NCBI GenBank assembly: GCA_024636315.1
Contig: JAGXHJ010000065.1
Location: 1 to 64,000 of the forward strand
DNA length: 64,000 nucleotides
Direction: 5' to 3'
Origin: Methylophaga sp.
GTDB taxonomy: Bacteria; Pseudomonadota; Gammaproteobacteria; Nitrosococcales; Methylophagaceae
The translations under genes were made by a program, and so were the position numbers. This document shows, piece by piece, positions 18,548 to 26,753 of this stretch; position 1 is the first letter of the stretch; each line of letters opens with the position of its first letter. The notes under the pieces are model-generated. The model saw only the letters and a program-made list of their open reading frames with translations. It was not told where the DNA came from and ran no database searches.

Positions 18548-20579
18548 AAATAACCGTACCAAAGTAAAAGCGGCAATTAAACGTGCATCTAATGTTGCGA
18601 GGCGTGAGGCTGACAAGTTAGATGGAAAAGCGCTTGATAAACTTACACAGCTTTATAAAAAATCAGCTGATGATCTTCGTCTCATTATTGAATCTTATGC
18701 TGGAACGGATGGAACATTGCGGCTTGAGGTGATGAACAATTTACTCGAGCAAACAAATCAACGATTAACATCTCTGCATCAAGCACGTGATCAACTACTT
18801 GACGATAAAATGATCGATGCGGCCACTTTGGCTGTGGTGCCTTTTCAGTTAACGGGTCCATCGATTGGTATTCCAGTCACACAAATTGCGAATGATGCTG
18901 TGCAAACTGTTCGTCGATTTATTGCTGAAGATGGATTGCAACTCTCTGACCGAATTTGGCGAATTGATAACCATGCTAAACAAGTGGTCGGTGATGCGAT
19001 TCAATCTGCCGTTATTCAAGGTCATTCAGCCACCAAGGCCGCGCTTGATTTCATTTCATCGGGTCAATCAGTTCCTGGTGACATTGCAAGTAAAATGGCT
19101 AATGCCAGCGCGACAAGTGTCGGTAAAAATGCCGCTTCACAATTATTAAAAAAAGATGGCAGTCCTTATGCCAACGCACTTCGTTTATTTCGAACTGAAA
19201 TTAATCGTGCTCATGGAACGGCATACCAAGCATCGGCTTTTAAACATCCCGATGTGATTGGAACACGTTTCTTGCTGTCACCGAATCACCCGCGGCTTGA
19301 TGTTTGCGATATGCATGCCCGGGTCAACCGATATGGTTTAGGACCAGGTGTTTATCCTGAAGGTAAAAACCCATGGCCGGCTCACCCAAATACACTCAGT
19401 TATGTCGAAGCTGTTTTTAGTGATGAAGTAACTGCAGATGATAAAGCGGGTAAAACAGACCGTATAAGTTGGCTAGAGCAGCAACCCATTGAACGTCAAA
19501 ATAGCGTGTTAGGGTTCAATAAAGGTTGGATGTTACGAGAGGGCAGATTAAGAGAAAATGCCATTAATACACCGTGGAATGTACTTAAAAAACGCCTTGA
19601 TAAAGCAGGCGTGGATATGCCTGTTTTAGCGAATAAAGCAGTACCGCCGGCCGGCGTCGTTAGACCTTGGCGTGAAAATTCACAACAAGCGGTATGGCAT
19701 GAAAGTAGCTTTTCAGAATCCACACTTATTCATGGCGCTATTAGTCGGCACGATTCTAAGTTTAAGGGCTTAATCGATGATCCTGGTCGCGGTGCATATT
19801 ACTCAACAGCTCAAAAGAAAATACATGCTAGTCGTCCCATGGGTGGTGGAAAGTTTGAACGAAAAGATGTTGGGACTTGGCGCCACGAATATGGACATTT
19901 TCTTGATAATGTTATGGGTGCATCGCATTCAACCCCTACTTTATTTCGCTCCTCGTTACCTGATTTTGTCAGACCGATGACTTATGAGATAAAAGATATT
20001 ATCGAGCTTTCTGGCTTTGGACGAAAAAGTAACAAACAAAGCGCACTGTTTACAGCCAATGCCAAGGCGATTAGTGATGCTTTAAATGATTTTGTGGAAG
20101 CTGGTGCTGATGGTCGCGCTCGCTTACTGCAAGAATTGGCACAGGATATTGGTGTATCGCTAGATGAGGTTAAGCAAAGTTTGTTAGCTGATACGTTAAT
20201 CGATGTCGACTCAATGGGCGGGCAAATAAAAACAGCACAGTTGCTGACTGCAGTAAAAAGAAAAGATGTTTATAATTTTATGAACATCATTAGTGGCACC
20301 GATTATAAAGAAAGAAGAGGCACTTACGACAAAGGCTTAGTTGGTAAATTTTCTGATTTAATTGGCTCGGCATCTAAAAACAAATTAGCCGGTCATGGTC
20401 CTGGTGGCAATGGTGGTCATTCAAATAGCTATTACAAATCAACTTACGATCAGACAACGGAAGTATTTGCCAACTACACGGCTTTACTCGGCGCCAAGGA
20501 ACCGTTTTGGCATAAGCTTCTGGTATACTTAATGCCAGATACCACCCTTAAATATAGGGAGATAATAAACAATGAGTGA
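18516..20579 (+). CDS. MuF-like minor head protein with C-terminal metalloprotease-like domain
   Basis: A 687-aa two-part protein. Residues about 1-330 resemble the Mu gpF/SPP1 gp7 minor head family, with FRTEINRAHGTAYQASAF and the Cys/His segment around DVCDMHARVNRYG. Residues about 340-687 form a separate domain with HEYGH at 457-461, a HExxH zinc-protease signature, in GTWRHEYGHFLDN; a downstream acidic stretch ends in EVFANYTALLG, which could give the third metal ligand. MuF-fused C-terminal toxins/effectors are known in other phages and may be injected with the DNA. The start GTG 18516 overlaps the portal gene; ATG 18540 is possible. Confidence 0.7.
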   Translation: MNQLQALTMAENNRTKVKAAIKRASNVARREADKLDGKALDKLTQLYKKSADDLRLIIESYAGTDGTLRLEVMNNLLEQTNQRLTSLHQARDQLLDDKMIDAATLAVVPFQLTGPSIGIPVTQIANDAVQTVRRFIAEDGLQLSDRIWRIDNHAKQVVGDAIQSAVIQGHSATKAALDFISSGQSVPGDIASKMANASATSVGKNAASQLLKKDGSPYANALRLFRTEINRAHGTAYQASAFKHPDVIGTRFLLSPNHPRLDVCDMHARVNRYGLGPGVYPEGKNPWPAHPNTLSYVEAVFSDEVTADDKAGKTDRISWLEQQPIERQNSVLGFNKGWMLREGRLRENAINTPWNVLKKRLDKAGVDMPVLANKAVPPAGVVRPWRENSQQAVWHESSFSESTLIHGAISRHDSKFKGLIDDPGRGAYYSTAQKKIHASRPMGGGKFERKDVGTWRHEYGHFLDNVMGASHSTPTLFRSSLPDFVRPMTYEIKDIIELSGFGRKSNKQSALFTANAKAISDALNDFVEAGADGRARLLQELAQDIGVSLDEVKQSLLADTLIDVDSMGGQIKTAQLLTAVKRKDVYNFMNIISGTDYKERRGTYDKGLVGKFSDLIGSASKNKLAGHGPGGNGGHSNSYYKSTYDQTTEVFANYTALLGAKEPFWHKLLVYLMPDTTLKYREIINNE

Positions 20580-20772
20580 ACAACAAAAAGACAAGTATTT
20601 CACCGCTGCAGAGCGTTACTTCAACGCCTTTGGTTGGCCACCTCATTTCGACGGGTTGTCTAGCGAAGATGAAATGAACGACGACTTTATTAACAAGATC
20701 AACCTTGCTGTAGAGAACAATGATCCTGACATAGATTTAAGTGATTATTTTCCCAACGGTCGTAATTTATAA
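20572..20772 (+). CDS. Small acidic phage protein, unknown function
   Basis: A 66-aa, strongly acidic protein (many Asp/Glu in SSEDEMNDDFINKIN and NNDPDIDLSDYF). It overlaps the end of the MuF-metalloprotease gene by 8 bp, and a Shine-Dalgarno (AGGGAG) lies inside that gene. Tight coupling to a putative protease/effector gene and its acidic nature make an inhibitor or immunity role conceivable. That is speculation; no family recognised. Confidence 0.65.
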   Translation: MSEQQKDKYFTAAERYFNAFGWPPHFDGLSSEDEMNDDFINKINLAVENNDPDIDLSDYFPNGRNL

Positions 20773-20960
20773 TGATGACAAACTCCCAGCCCATTCAATC
20801 AATCAGACCACAAGTCCGTTGCAAGCAATGCCGAAGTGTGATTTTTGACGGCCAAGTTATCAAAAGCCGGATAGTGAAAATATTAGATATCGGTGCAGAA
20901 GCCAAATGCCAGTGTAAAAACTGGGTGACAGTACCTATTACTTATGGGTTGAATAAATAA
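20772..20960 (+). CDS. Com-like zinc-ribbon protein
   Basis: A 62-aa protein with a zinc-ribbon pattern: RCKQCRSVIFDG, then AKCQCKNWV. The spacing and the first cluster resemble Com, the small zinc-finger protein of Mu-like phages that activates translation of mom. There is no mom gene here; the DNA methyltransferase at 51261 is far away. It starts at ATG 20772 or 20775 (TAATG overlap with the previous stop) and ends just before promoter copy B. Likely a nucleic-acid-binding protein. Confidence 0.55.
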   Translation: MMTNSQPIQSIRPQVRCKQCRSVIFDGQVIKSRIVKILDIGAEAKCQCKNWVTVPITYGLNK

Positions 20961-20967
20961 CCAAATT

Positions 20968-21001
20968 CCCCCCTGTTTTGCTTGACCAAAGTGATGATAA
21001 T
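20968..21001 (+). promoter_or_regulatory. Late promoter, copy B
   Basis: CCCCCC 20968-20973, TTTTGCTTG 20976-20984, an 11-bp spacer, then GATAAT 20996-21001. There is no TTGACA-type -35 at 17 bp; the conserved box covers the -24 to -40 zone. Copies C (22796) and D (31573) repeat it with identical spacing. Confidence 0.7.
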
Positions 21002-21007
21002 GCCTAT

Positions 21008-21071
21008 CACTAACTAAAGGTAAAGCAATCGCGAAAAGCCACAGTTCTGAACATGGAACTGTGGCTTTTTT
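21008..21071 (+). ncRNA. Conserved short leader RNA with terminator hairpin, copy B
   Basis: Predicted start near 21008. The conserved part CTAAAGGTAAAGCAATCG plus GCGAAAAGCC leads into a hairpin (GCCACAGTTC 21038-21047 with GAACTGTGGC 21056-21065) and six T. That would yield an RNA of about 64 nt, or an attenuated leader, right before the gene at 21084. Copy D has the same leader, and its stem differs by a compensatory A-U to G-C change, which supports selection on structure. Confidence 0.65.
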
Positions 21072-21083
21072 ATTGGGGCGGCA

Positions 21084-21446
21084 ATGGCTGACAAACTTCC
21101 ACTATCAATCAAAGAACTTGATTTTGATTTGCTCAAAGGCAAGTCGCGCCGTATTACGATTACGTATGGACCCAAAGGCGGCGCTGGTTATGACTTAACC
21201 GGTTGGAAAGCACGATTTAAAGCCAAAGAACGTGCCGGTGATGACATTGCCATTATTAATTTAACTGAGACTGATGGTATTACGCTCAGTAGTGGCACCA
21301 ACAATATTCAAATCATTATTCCAGGCACACCGACGGCTGATTTAGCGTTAAGCGAAATTCGTTATGGCTTTGAACTAGAAGATATAGACACCGTCGTTAC
21401 GCCATTGTTAACGGGTGACATTTCACTCATTACGAGCGTCGTCTAA
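21084..21446 (+). CDS. Phage protein, possible baseplate/fibre N-terminal (BppU-like) domain
   Basis: A 120-aa, beta-rich protein (KGKSRRITITYG, GWKARFKAKE, SGTNNIQIIIPG, LEDIDTVVTPLLTGDI). The pattern of a short beta-sandwich that ends in a low-energy TGDISLI segment recalls N-terminal domains of siphophage baseplate/receptor-binding proteins. This is a weak resemblance. It is the first gene after leader B, with a Shine-Dalgarno-like GGGGCGG just before the ATG, and its end overlaps the next ATG by 1 bp. Together they look like a small decoration or fibre operon inside the head cluster. Confidence 0.5.
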   Translation: MADKLPLSIKELDFDLLKGKSRRITITYGPKGGAGYDLTGWKARFKAKERAGDDIAIINLTETDGITLSSGTNNIQIIIPGTPTADLALSEIRYGFELEDIDTVVTPLLTGDISLITSVV

Positions 21447-21913
21447 TGACTGATTTAGTGATTAACAACGCAGTCGAACAGGTCATTGTGGCCGGTGCAA
21501 ATGATGTGGTTGATGTCAATATTACCAACAACAACATTGTTATAGAGCGAGCCGACGATGTGACCTTAGAAACTATCGAAGTCAGTGTTTCGTTAAAACG
21601 TGATGATGTTTATTTCGATGTGATTTCGCCGGTGATTGAAGTTATTGAAGTTGCTCAACAAGGGCCTATGGGGCCGGCTGGTCCAGCAGGGTCGGGTGGG
21701 TCAGGTGATGTTTTACAGAATATTTTTGAACCACTAAATCAAGACAGCGCTTATCGAGGCGATTCTATTTTAGGAACGTTAACCTCAACAGCTGCTTGGA
21801 TCATTGTGAAAATAAGCATTCAAGAGGATGGATCGGCACTTGAGCAGTTTGCTGATGGCAATAATGAATCAGTGCATGTTTGGGATGATAGGGCGCTTTA
21901 TACCTATGCGTAA
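21446..21913 (+). CDS. Phage protein with short collagen-like segment
   Basis: A 155-aa protein. The first half is Val/Ile/Asn-rich beta sequence; a short Gly-X-Y run (GPMGPAGPAG, then a Gly/Ser linker) sits near residues 73-88, followed by a C-terminal domain ending in VWDDRALYTYA. Such collagen-like linkers trimerise fibres and decoration proteins in phages. It overlaps both neighbours by a few bases. The exact function is unknown. Confidence 0.6.
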   Translation: MTDLVINNAVEQVIVAGANDVVDVNITNNNIVIERADDVTLETIEVSVSLKRDDVYFDVISPVIEVIEVAQQGPMGPAGPAGSGGSGDVLQNIFEPLNQDSAYRGDSILGTLTSTAAWIIVKISIQEDGSALEQFADGNNESVHVWDDRALYTYA

Positions 21914-22085
21914 TCCTCCAACAATAAACGATGGAATTCGACGTTTAACGCCTACAGAGCATAAAGAAAATGAGCAACGCTATCTTAATCAAATTCGCCC
22001 ATCAATTTATGCAAGAAGTGCCGAGCGGCTAAGAATTAAACGCGAGGGAATGCTCTCGAAACGCAACTTAAATAAGAATAATTAA
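21906..22085 (+). CDS. Small basic phage protein, unknown
   Basis: A 59-aa, Arg/Lys/Asn-rich protein starting at ATG 21906 inside the end of the previous gene and ending KREGMLSKRNLNKNN. No Shine-Dalgarno is evident, so translation would be coupled. No family recognised. Confidence 0.45.
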   Translation: MRNPPTINDGIRRLTPTEHKENEQRYLNQIRPSIYARSAERLRIKREGMLSKRNLNKNN

Positions 22086-22099
22086 CTTGAGGTATCAAT

Positions 22100-22528
22100 A
22101 TGAAATTTATATTTATTTTAATGATGATGTTCGCATCGATCGCTGTACATGCCGACAACAAATGGACGGTTGTACAAGCTCAAGGCGATGCGTTAGATGA
22201 TCCAGACGCCTCTTTTTACACAATAGAATTTTCGGGGCACTACATTGCGTTATCTCGTACCCCTATATTAGATAGTGAGTTAGCTGCATTTAAAGCATTG
22301 ACTGATAACGGGGCTAAGCGTGATTACAGCTATGGCGCTACGATTACATCAGCTACAGCACCAACATATGACCAACAATTAGGACTACTTACCGTTATTC
22401 AAAACATGTTATTAGCCAAAGATCCCGAAGTGTCATATGACGCTGTGAGTCGATTACTAAAAGCCCGAAGCGGAGCACTGAACGAGTTAGCTGTTATTAG
22501 AGCCAAGGTTGTTTTGATCGGAAAATAA
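22100..22528 (+). CDS. Secreted or periplasmic phage-encoded protein, unknown
   Basis: A 142-aa protein with a clear Sec signal peptide (MKFIFILMMMFASIAVHA, cleavage after AHA-like VHA), then an alpha/beta region of about 120 residues. There is one TTTAACTTGAGG-type ribosome-binding site upstream. A signal peptide inside a late operon suggests a protein that acts in the envelope, for example a moron expressed during lysis or infection. No family recognised. Confidence 0.65.
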   Translation: MKFIFILMMMFASIAVHADNKWTVVQAQGDALDDPDASFYTIEFSGHYIALSRTPILDSELAAFKALTDNGAKRDYSYGATITSATAPTYDQQLGLLTVIQNMLLAKDPEVSYDAVSRLLKARSGALNELAVIRAKVVLIGK

Positions 22529-22556
22529 GGCTGTAAACACTTAAAAACCAATTTTA

Positions 22557-22787
22557 ATGGTTAGTGGCTTATTTCATAGCGTTACCACTGCTAATGTTGA
22601 TTTAATTTATTTCCCCCCAAGTACAGGTGGCGGATTAACTCCCCAACAAGCCAGCCAACTCCAACAAATATGGGCAAATAGAAACCCATGGGAAATAACG
22701 AAACCAGTGACGCTAACGCCAAACACTTGGGGCGAACATGTTGGCAAACGTTTGCTGACTTTTTTGAATTTTTTAGGCTACAAATAA
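22557..22787 (+). CDS. Small phage protein, unknown
   Basis: A 76-aa product containing a Gly-rich turn (PPSTGGGLTPQQASQLQQIWANRN), a short helix and a C-terminal hydrophobic end. It has no good Shine-Dalgarno. It ends 8 bp before promoter copy C, closing the cassette between copies B and C. Confidence 0.45.
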   Translation: MVSGLFHSVTTANVDLIYFPPSTGGGLTPQQASQLQQIWANRNPWEITKPVTLTPNTWGEHVGKRLLTFLNFLGYK

Positions 22788-22795
22788 CCATTATT

Positions 22796-22829
22796 CCCCC
22801 CTGTTTTGCTTGACCAAGCTGGGGAGAAT
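22796..22829 (+). promoter_or_regulatory. Late promoter, copy C
   Basis: CCCCCC 22796-22801, TTTTGCTTG 22804-22812, an 11-bp spacer, GAGAAT 22824-22829. The upstream box is identical to copies B and D, while the spacer and -10 differ, so the box is the conserved element. Confidence 0.65.
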
Positions 22830-22835
22830 AGGCAC

Positions 22836-22909
22836 TGCTAAAAGGTATAACGCACCCGACAAGCGAAAAGCCTGGCAAATCACATTACGTGGTTTGTCGG
22901 GCTTTTTTT
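22836..22909 (+). ncRNA. Conserved leader RNA with terminator and alternative pairing, copy C
   Basis: It shares CTAAAAGGTA and GCGAAAAGCC with copies B and D, but the hairpin sequence is unrelated: AGCCTGGCAAATCAC (22869-22883) pairs along its whole length with GTGGTTTGTCGGGCT (22889-22903), followed by a T-run. CCCGACAA at 22855-22862 can instead pair with TTGTCGGG at 22894-22901, an alternative that would break the terminator. This is the layout of an attenuator. It lies just before the capsid polyprotein gene. Confidence 0.6.
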
Positions 22910-22922
22910 ATGGACGGATTTT

Positions 22923-25514
22923 ATGACACAACAACGCCACTTCACATTAAGCGAAAACGATTCTAAAGCGATTCGTTTTTTATCAGATCGAGTGGATGCT
23001 CGACTGTTAGGTGAAGATAAAACATCAACGGTTGTAACCATAACTCGCACCGGTACTTTTTTTGACCCGCGTTACGGTCAATTCGATATCACGCGTGAAA
23101 TGTTGTTGAGCATGGTTAAAAACTTCGATGCTGGTGTGTTTGGTCAAGACATTGTGCTTGATGTGTCACATAAGCCTTCCGATGGCGCGGCTGGCTTTTT
23201 TCGCCGTTTGTTTCTGGATGGAAACAAGCTCCGAGGCGAAGTGGAATTAACGCCTTATGGTATCGATGCCATTAAAAAACGCGGTTTTATTTATTTATCA
23301 GCAGAGTTTAGCGACAACTTTCAAGATAACGAAAAACGCGAACAACATGGCCCGACATTATTGGGCGCAGCACTCACACCAAGACCCGTCATAAAGCATT
23401 TAGACCGGGTGCAATTATCTGAAGACGCTCTGGATGGGGCTCCGATGACCTTAATATCTGAACGACTTACAAAATTATTAAACGAGGATCTCAACGTGGA
23501 TAAATTTAAAAAACTATTACTAGCCGCACTGGCTAGCTTTGGGCTTGATAACGCCGTTGCATTGCAACTGGCACAAGCATTTGAAACATCGGCCGCATCA
23601 TTGGGTGATGATGAAGTCAAATTAAAAGCATTAGCTGCACAGTTTGAAGCAACGGGTAAAACCTTATCTGAAAGCATTGGCAGTAAAAATGTCACATTAA
23701 GCATTCAAAACCCAGAACCTGCTAAAGCAGGCTTAACTATGGATGATGTGACGAAGCTTCTAGCTGATAACGCTCGAACATTAGCAGAAACACAAACTGC
23801 GACAGCCAAAAAACTGAGTGATAACCAAGCTATTTTCAAAACGGCATTAGATGGTGCTGAAAGCTTAAAAGCCTTGGCTGAACCGCAACTTACTGCATTA
23901 TTAAGTGCGGGTGATTTGGTGACGGGTGAAATGTCTGAAGATCAAGTTAAAGCTTTGGCACAACATCAAATTACACTCGGTTCACAAATGGCGATTAATC
24001 AGCAATTATCTGCTGTGGGTTACCAAGTGGCAGGCAATGCACGCATTACGATTGATGACAGCAACAGCGTTAAATCGTTGCAAGAAACGATTGATAAACG
24101 TCTTGGTTTATCTGATCGCAGTGATTCACAACGCTATTCAAACACGGGCGGTTCATTACAACCTGAAAACCAAAAATTGGTTGATAAGGTCCTTGCACAA
24201 TTTGACCAAAGTAACGCGGCTCAACTTCGAGCTGAACATAAAATGCTAGCGGGTGGTGATGGTATTGTGTCTGATGTCGCTGTTCCGGCGGTGGTTGAAC
24301 GTACCGTTATTCGTGAAGCATTGCATAATCTAGTTGGTTTACAGTTTGTTAACTCAGGCACGGCTGCCTTTGCATCATCATTATTGGTGCCATATAGTTA
24401 TCGCGATCAAACCGCTGCAGGTCGAAACAGTACACGCCGTTATGAAGGTCAAGCGATTCAACGTGCGGGTGTTATTCAAACATCTGAAACAGCGTATCCA
24501 ATTCCACAAAAAATCGCGTTTGAAGTATCAGATGAGCTTCGCTATTTAACCAGCAATGGCATGTTGGACTATAACGCACTCTCTGAAAACGTGATGAATG
24601 CAGCCCGTGTTATTGGCGAAGATACTGAGCATTTGATTTTTAATGAAGTATTAAATAGCTCGGATGAATTCGGTGCAGTAGAGGTTGTTAATGAAGTATT
24701 AACAGGCACAGATGGCACTAATCAGGTGTTTGTATTAGCTAACTTCCCTGTTGTTCGTCCGCGTGCGATTTTTGACTTGCAAGGTAATGCTATTGGCAAC
24801 GTGGCCAACGCGGTTAAAGTTGAATTTGATGTCAGTGGTTACACAACCTTGCAAGCGTTTGACGGTTCAGGCTCGCAAACTGCTGGCAATTATTACGTGT
24901 TGGACTACAACTTGGGTGAAGTCTATATCGTTAACCAAGCAGGTGCGATTCAAAAACCTGCAGCCATTGATAATGTGCGTGTGAGCTACAGCTACTCAAC
25001 GAATGGTTATGCCTACAGCACTGACTTTACGGGTGATGCTGATATTGCATGGGATAACTTCCTGTACCGCTATGGCAAACGTAAAAACGTGATTGAAGAC
25101 GACCGTTATCACATGGCTAACTTCGGCTTAATGTCGGGCGCGGTGATGACTGAAATTGAACGTGCTAAACAGTTTGGTGCTAATAACGCACGTAATGGCA
25201 CAAGCTTATCGACTGACGGTAATCTAGGTCGCGTTAAAGATGTACCTAACTTCAAAACATCAACACCTGGTCTAAACATGGGTGATCAACGCGTCGTTAT
25301 CGGTGAACGTGGGCAAACACGTCTTCGCATGATGAAACCTTGGTCCATGGGTGAAATGCAAGATCAGAAAGATGCAAATGGTCGTTTCACAGGTAAGAAA
25401 GAAGCCTACGGCGATCAGTTCCTTGTTTTACACACACCAACGCAACTTAAAGCGGCCTACACATCAATTGTGTTGTATAGCGCTGCGGGTCGAGTTGCTC
25501 GGGTTAATCCGTAG
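22923..25514 (+). CDS. Fused prohead protease - scaffold - major capsid protein
   Basis: An 863-aa product joining three head-assembly functions. Residues about 1-180 resemble Mu gpI-type head proteases (VVTITRTGTFFDPRYGQFDIT, VLDVSHKPSDGAAGFFRRL, GFIYLSAEF). Residues about 180-405 are Ala/Leu/Lys-rich and helical like a scaffold. Residues about 410-863 form the capsid protein, starting around QKLVDKVLAQFDQ and including VVERTVIREALHNLVGLQFV and a C-terminal PWSMGEMQDQKDANGRFTGK. Self-cleavage at the boundaries is expected. A terminator follows. No internal start codon with a strong ribosome-binding site was found at the capsid part, but one cannot be excluded. Confidence 0.8.
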   Translation: MTQQRHFTLSENDSKAIRFLSDRVDARLLGEDKTSTVVTITRTGTFFDPRYGQFDITREMLLSMVKNFDAGVFGQDIVLDVSHKPSDGAAGFFRRLFLDGNKLRGEVELTPYGIDAIKKRGFIYLSAEFSDNFQDNEKREQHGPTLLGAALTPRPVIKHLDRVQLSEDALDGAPMTLISERLTKLLNEDLNVDKFKKLLLAALASFGLDNAVALQLAQAFETSAASLGDDEVKLKALAAQFEATGKTLSESIGSKNVTLSIQNPEPAKAGLTMDDVTKLLADNARTLAETQTATAKKLSDNQAIFKTALDGAESLKALAEPQLTALLSAGDLVTGEMSEDQVKALAQHQITLGSQMAINQQLSAVGYQVAGNARITIDDSNSVKSLQETIDKRLGLSDRSDSQRYSNTGGSLQPENQKLVDKVLAQFDQSNAAQLRAEHKMLAGGDGIVSDVAVPAVVERTVIREALHNLVGLQFVNSGTAAFASSLLVPYSYRDQTAAGRNSTRRYEGQAIQRAGVIQTSETAYPIPQKIAFEVSDELRYLTSNGMLDYNALSENVMNAARVIGEDTEHLIFNEVLNSSDEFGAVEVVNEVLTGTDGTNQVFVLANFPVVRPRAIFDLQGNAIGNVANAVKVEFDVSGYTTLQAFDGSGSQTAGNYYVLDYNLGEVYIVNQAGAIQKPAAIDNVRVSYSYSTNGYAYSTDFTGDADIAWDNFLYRYGKRKNVIEDDRYHMANFGLMSGAVMTEIERAKQFGANNARNGTSLSTDGNLGRVKDVPNFKTSTPGLNMGDQRVVIGERGQTRLRMMKPWSMGEMQDQKDANGRFTGKKEAYGDQFLVLHTPTQLKAAYTSIVLYSAAGRVARVNP

Positions 25515-25531
25515 TTAACGGGTTAAACATC

Positions 25532-25556
25532 GCCTCGGCTGCACGTTAGCCGAGGC
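25532..25556 (+). terminator. Hairpin after the capsid gene
   Basis: GCCTCGGCT 25532-25540 pairs with AGCCGAGGC 25548-25556 around a 7-nt loop, followed by ATTGTTTG. The U-tract is weak, so it may reduce rather than stop read-through and enrich capsid mRNA. Confidence 0.6.
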
Positions 25557-25584
25557 ATTGTTTGTAATGAATGAGGAACCAACC

Positions 25585-25983
25585 ATGTCAGACATAATTG
25601 CAATAAAAAATGATGAAAAGATACCGCGTTATATCGGCAGCACGATGATAGCGCCTGGTGAAACAAAACACTTTCATAAAAGCACCTTGCCAGCCTATTT
25701 GCGTGAGCCTACCGAACAGGTAGAGCAAGCAGTGATTGAAAACCCATTGTTAGTGATTCTTGCTCATAGCATCAAGGACATTGCTGAGATATTTCCAACG
25801 CTAAGTGCTGAACAGTTAACAGAACTTGAAGCACTAGAGCTTGAAGGTGCTAATCGCTCAGGCCTTGCCAAGGCGATTCAAGAAGAACGTTTAAAACGTG
25901 CTGATTTGTCATTGAGTGATTCTGATGAAGGCGGTGAAGGACTCATCACTGGTGTTGAAGCCTATATTCGTGAGCATGAATAA
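25585..25983 (+). CDS. Phage head-region protein, unknown
   Basis: A 132-aa acidic protein beginning MSDIIAIKNDEKIPRYIGS, behind a TGAGGAA ribosome-binding site. It has a short beta N-terminus (IAPGETKHF) and a helical Glu/Leu-rich C-terminus. Its place directly after the capsid gene suggests a head-completion or assembly role. No family named. Confidence 0.6.
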   Translation: MSDIIAIKNDEKIPRYIGSTMIAPGETKHFHKSTLPAYLREPTEQVEQAVIENPLLVILAHSIKDIAEIFPTLSAEQLTELEALELEGANRSGLAKAIQEERLKRADLSLSDSDEGGEGLITGVEAYIREHE

Positions 25984-26581
25984 GATGTCGCTCATTAACC
26001 AACTGACATCGAAGATCGTTATTGAAGCGCTACTTAGAAACGGTTATCCCGTTTTTGAGGGTGACTTCAATTTGACTTTGGTCGGTATTCGGTCGAATAA
26101 CAATGATGCTAACGAATTTAACGATGTGTTGGTTGTCCTGTTTTCGGTCGGTATTTGCCAGAATATTCTTATCTTTCCGATAACAACGGACCCGGGTGTG
26201 TACTACCGAGAAAACCCGATTAATCCAGATGGTACGGCAATTGTTGTTCCTGGTCATTTTTCACGTTGTTGGAAATTAGGCTTACATCGAGGTCAATATC
26301 CTGCGTTAGTGCAGGTTGGGCCGATGGATGTTTATCGTGATGGCGACAGAGATAACAAGCTTGATTTCGACCCTAAATCCATTCAAAACGGCTTGTTCGG
26401 TATCAATCTTCACCGTTCAGCTAAAGACTACATTTCCAGCATCGTCGATCGTTGGTCTGCTGGGTGTCAGGTTATGGCTGATCCTGCTGACTTTGATGTG
26501 CTGATGGCGTTAATTGAAAAGTCGACAACACGCTACGGTGACCGATTCAGTTACACATTGTTAACTGAGGAGCAGCTTTAG
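25976..26581 (+). CDS. Putative endolysin-like protein (HR...SAGCQ motif)
   Basis: A 201-aa protein; starts at ATG 25976 or 25985, overlapping the previous gene. Its conserved-looking core is GLFGINLHRSAKD followed by VDRWSAGCQVMAD. The His and the S-x-G-C arrangement recalls the YkuD/L,D-transpeptidase active site (H...SxGC), and VPGHFSRCWKLGLHRGQY precedes it. It is followed at once by a small membrane protein, a holin and a coiled-coil TM protein, so a role as the muralytic enzyme of the lysis cassette is plausible. The motif match is partial. Confidence 0.5.
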   Translation: MNKMSLINQLTSKIVIEALLRNGYPVFEGDFNLTLVGIRSNNNDANEFNDVLVVLFSVGICQNILIFPITTDPGVYYRENPINPDGTAIVVPGHFSRCWKLGLHRGQYPALVQVGPMDVYRDGDRDNKLDFDPKSIQNGLFGINLHRSAKDYISSIVDRWSAGCQVMADPADFDVLMALIEKSTTRYGDRFSYTLLTEEQL

Positions 26582-26583
26582 CT

Positions 26584-26751
26584 ATGAATAGTTGGCGTTA
26601 TTGGCTTATTGCTTTTGGTTCAATTTGTCTATTAGCGGGTTATTACCTGCGAGACAGACAAGATAATTATGAACCAGCAATAGAGGTTGAGATGACAGTA
26701 CAGCTTCAGGCCAAAAATAATTGTATTTCACTTTATGAGGCACAGGTTTAG
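26584..26751 (+). CDS. Small single-TM protein in the lysis cassette
   Basis: A 55-aa product with one N-terminal TM segment (WLIAFGSICLLAGYYL) and a polar C-terminus with a single Cys. Three bases separate it from the upstream gene and two from the holin gene. The size and topology (short cytoplasmic N-terminus, periplasmic tail) could suit a small spanin-like or holin-regulatory protein; not established. Confidence 0.6.
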   Translation: MNSWRYWLIAFGSICLLAGYYLRDRQDNYEPAIEVEMTVQLQAKNNCISLYEAQV

Positions 26752-26753
26752 TT

